Made by a program: the position numbers and the translations under genes. Positions 23,050-23,816 of a stretch of 23,816 nucleotides of DNA are shown here, piece after piece; the stretch's first letter is position 1; every line of letters starts with the position of its first letter. The stretch lies in contig CALODD010000094.1 in NCBI GenBank assembly GCA_942491945.1, positions 1 through 23,816 on the forward strand, read 5' to 3'. The DNA is from JAJDYQ01 sp942491945. GTDB taxonomy: Bacteria; Pseudomonadota; Gammaproteobacteria; JAJDYQ01. Below the pieces are notes generated by a model, which was given only the letters and a program-made list of their open reading frames with translations, had not been told where the DNA came from and did not search any database.

Positions 23050-23816
23050 ATGGAAACGGAGTTAAAACTGGCGCTTGAGGGCATCACGGCCGAACAACTG
23101 CAAACCCAGCCAGAGATCATGGCGCATACGGTGGGGGGAACGGCCCGGGAACAGCAGCTGGACAACCCGCTGTTCGGCAGCCATTATTGTTGCGCAGGCG
23201 GGATGGCGCACTGCGCCTGCGTCGGGATGGCGATCGCTGGCTGCAGACCATCAAAACCGGTGGCAACGCTTGCGCCGGTTTGCACCAGCACGGGAATGAA
23301 ACGCCATGATCGCCGGTGAATCCGCTGGGCTGGATCGTTTCGACCACCCGCAACTCAAGAAACTGTTCGAGAAACCCGGCTTACGGGAAGCACTCACGCC
23401 GGTATTCAGAACCGACTTCCAGCGCACCACCTGGGATCTGCAATATCCGCACGGAGTGCGCGTAGAAATGGCTCTCGATCTGGGGCAGATACAGGCCGGA
23501 GAACACACCGAAACGATCAGTGAAGTGGAACTGGAACTGATTGAAGGGAAACCCGAAGATCTGTTGAAAACAGGCCGCGCACTGATGGAAACCCTGCCGG
23601 TGAGACTGCTTAATGCATCGAAGGCGGAGCGCGGCTACCGCTTGGGTGAGTACATACCACCGGCTGGCGCCACCAAGTCCGGCCCATTGGCATTGCACAA
23701 AAAGGCCCGTGCTGAACAAGCCTTCATCGCCATCCTCCGGCAGGGCATGTCCAGGTTACAGGCTAATGAACCGCTGGTACTGGCTCAGCCCCGGGTCATC
23801 GAGGGTGTACACCAGA
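23050..23816 (+). pseudogene. CYTH-CHAD protein (triphosphatase-like), frameshifted and cut by window end
   Basis: CYTH domains hydrolyse triphosphates (in YgiF, inorganic triphosphate) in a tunnel of charged residues, and CHAD domains bind polyphosphate. ATG 23050 gives METELKLAL with the CYTH signature ExExK at residues 2-6. The frame then reads through 'QLDNPLF' to 'GMA' at 23203. After an apparent 2-base gain near 23209 it continues as 'LRLRRDGDRWLQTIKTGG' to a stop at 23307. After one missing base there it resumes as 'IAGESAGLDRFDHPQL', 'FRTDFQRTTWDLQYP', 'SEVELELIEGKPEDLL' and 'LLNASKAERGYRLG'. It is then open to the window end with 'NEPLVLAQPRVIEGVHQ', the beginning of a CHAD domain. 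Gene decay or sequencing errors are equally possible. Confidence 0.75.

Overview
The window looks like chromosomal DNA of a free-living gammaproteobacterium with moderate GC that I cannot name. The gene order tig-clpP-clpX-lon-hupB-ppiD and mutL-miaA-hfq-hflX-hflK-hflC is the classical gammaproteobacterial one. The presence of hisZ (absent from enterobacteria) and a MutL with an endonuclease motif both argue against an Escherichia-like organism.

Layout. (1) 1-514, + strand: the tail of one PII-like protein gene and a complete second one, overlapping by 4 bp. (2) 532-743: a small unit with an FNR/Anr-type box, a 35-residue single-span membrane protein and a bidirectional terminator. (3) 769-5619, - strand: hflK-hflC-DUF2065-hisZ-purA, a membrane protease-regulator pair followed by histidine and purine genes. 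(4) 5809-10192, - strand: mutL-miaA-hfq-hflX (mismatch repair, tRNA modification, RNA chaperone, ribosome GTPase). (5) 10272-18826, - strand: tig-clpP-clpX-lon-hupB, tRNA-Val, tRNA-Asp, then ppiD. This is a protein folding and proteolysis block with the HU nucleoid protein inside it. (6) 18867-19543, - strand: a Pro-Arg-His-Leu tRNA operon with a textbook sigma70 promoter. Downstream of tRNA-Arg is a 19-nt copy of that tRNA's 3' end followed by a string of hairpins. (7) 19716-20567, + strand: folD. (8) 20585-23816: a region unlike the rest. It holds the C-terminal half of ZipA cut off near 21065, then more GC-rich DNA with a NUDIX gene, a CofD/YvcK-like gene and a CYTH-CHAD triphosphatase-like gene. 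All three of these genes carry frameshifts.

The first 20.6 kb is clean: every expected gene is full length with its catalytic residues. The last 3 kb changes composition, truncates a cell-division gene and contains about six indels. It is therefore either a decayed, recently joined segment or an assembly chimera or low-quality contig end. The candidates most worth following are the FNR-controlled small membrane protein, the rtT-like repeat behind tRNA-Arg, and the damaged CofD-like/CYTH-CHAD/NUDIX cluster.
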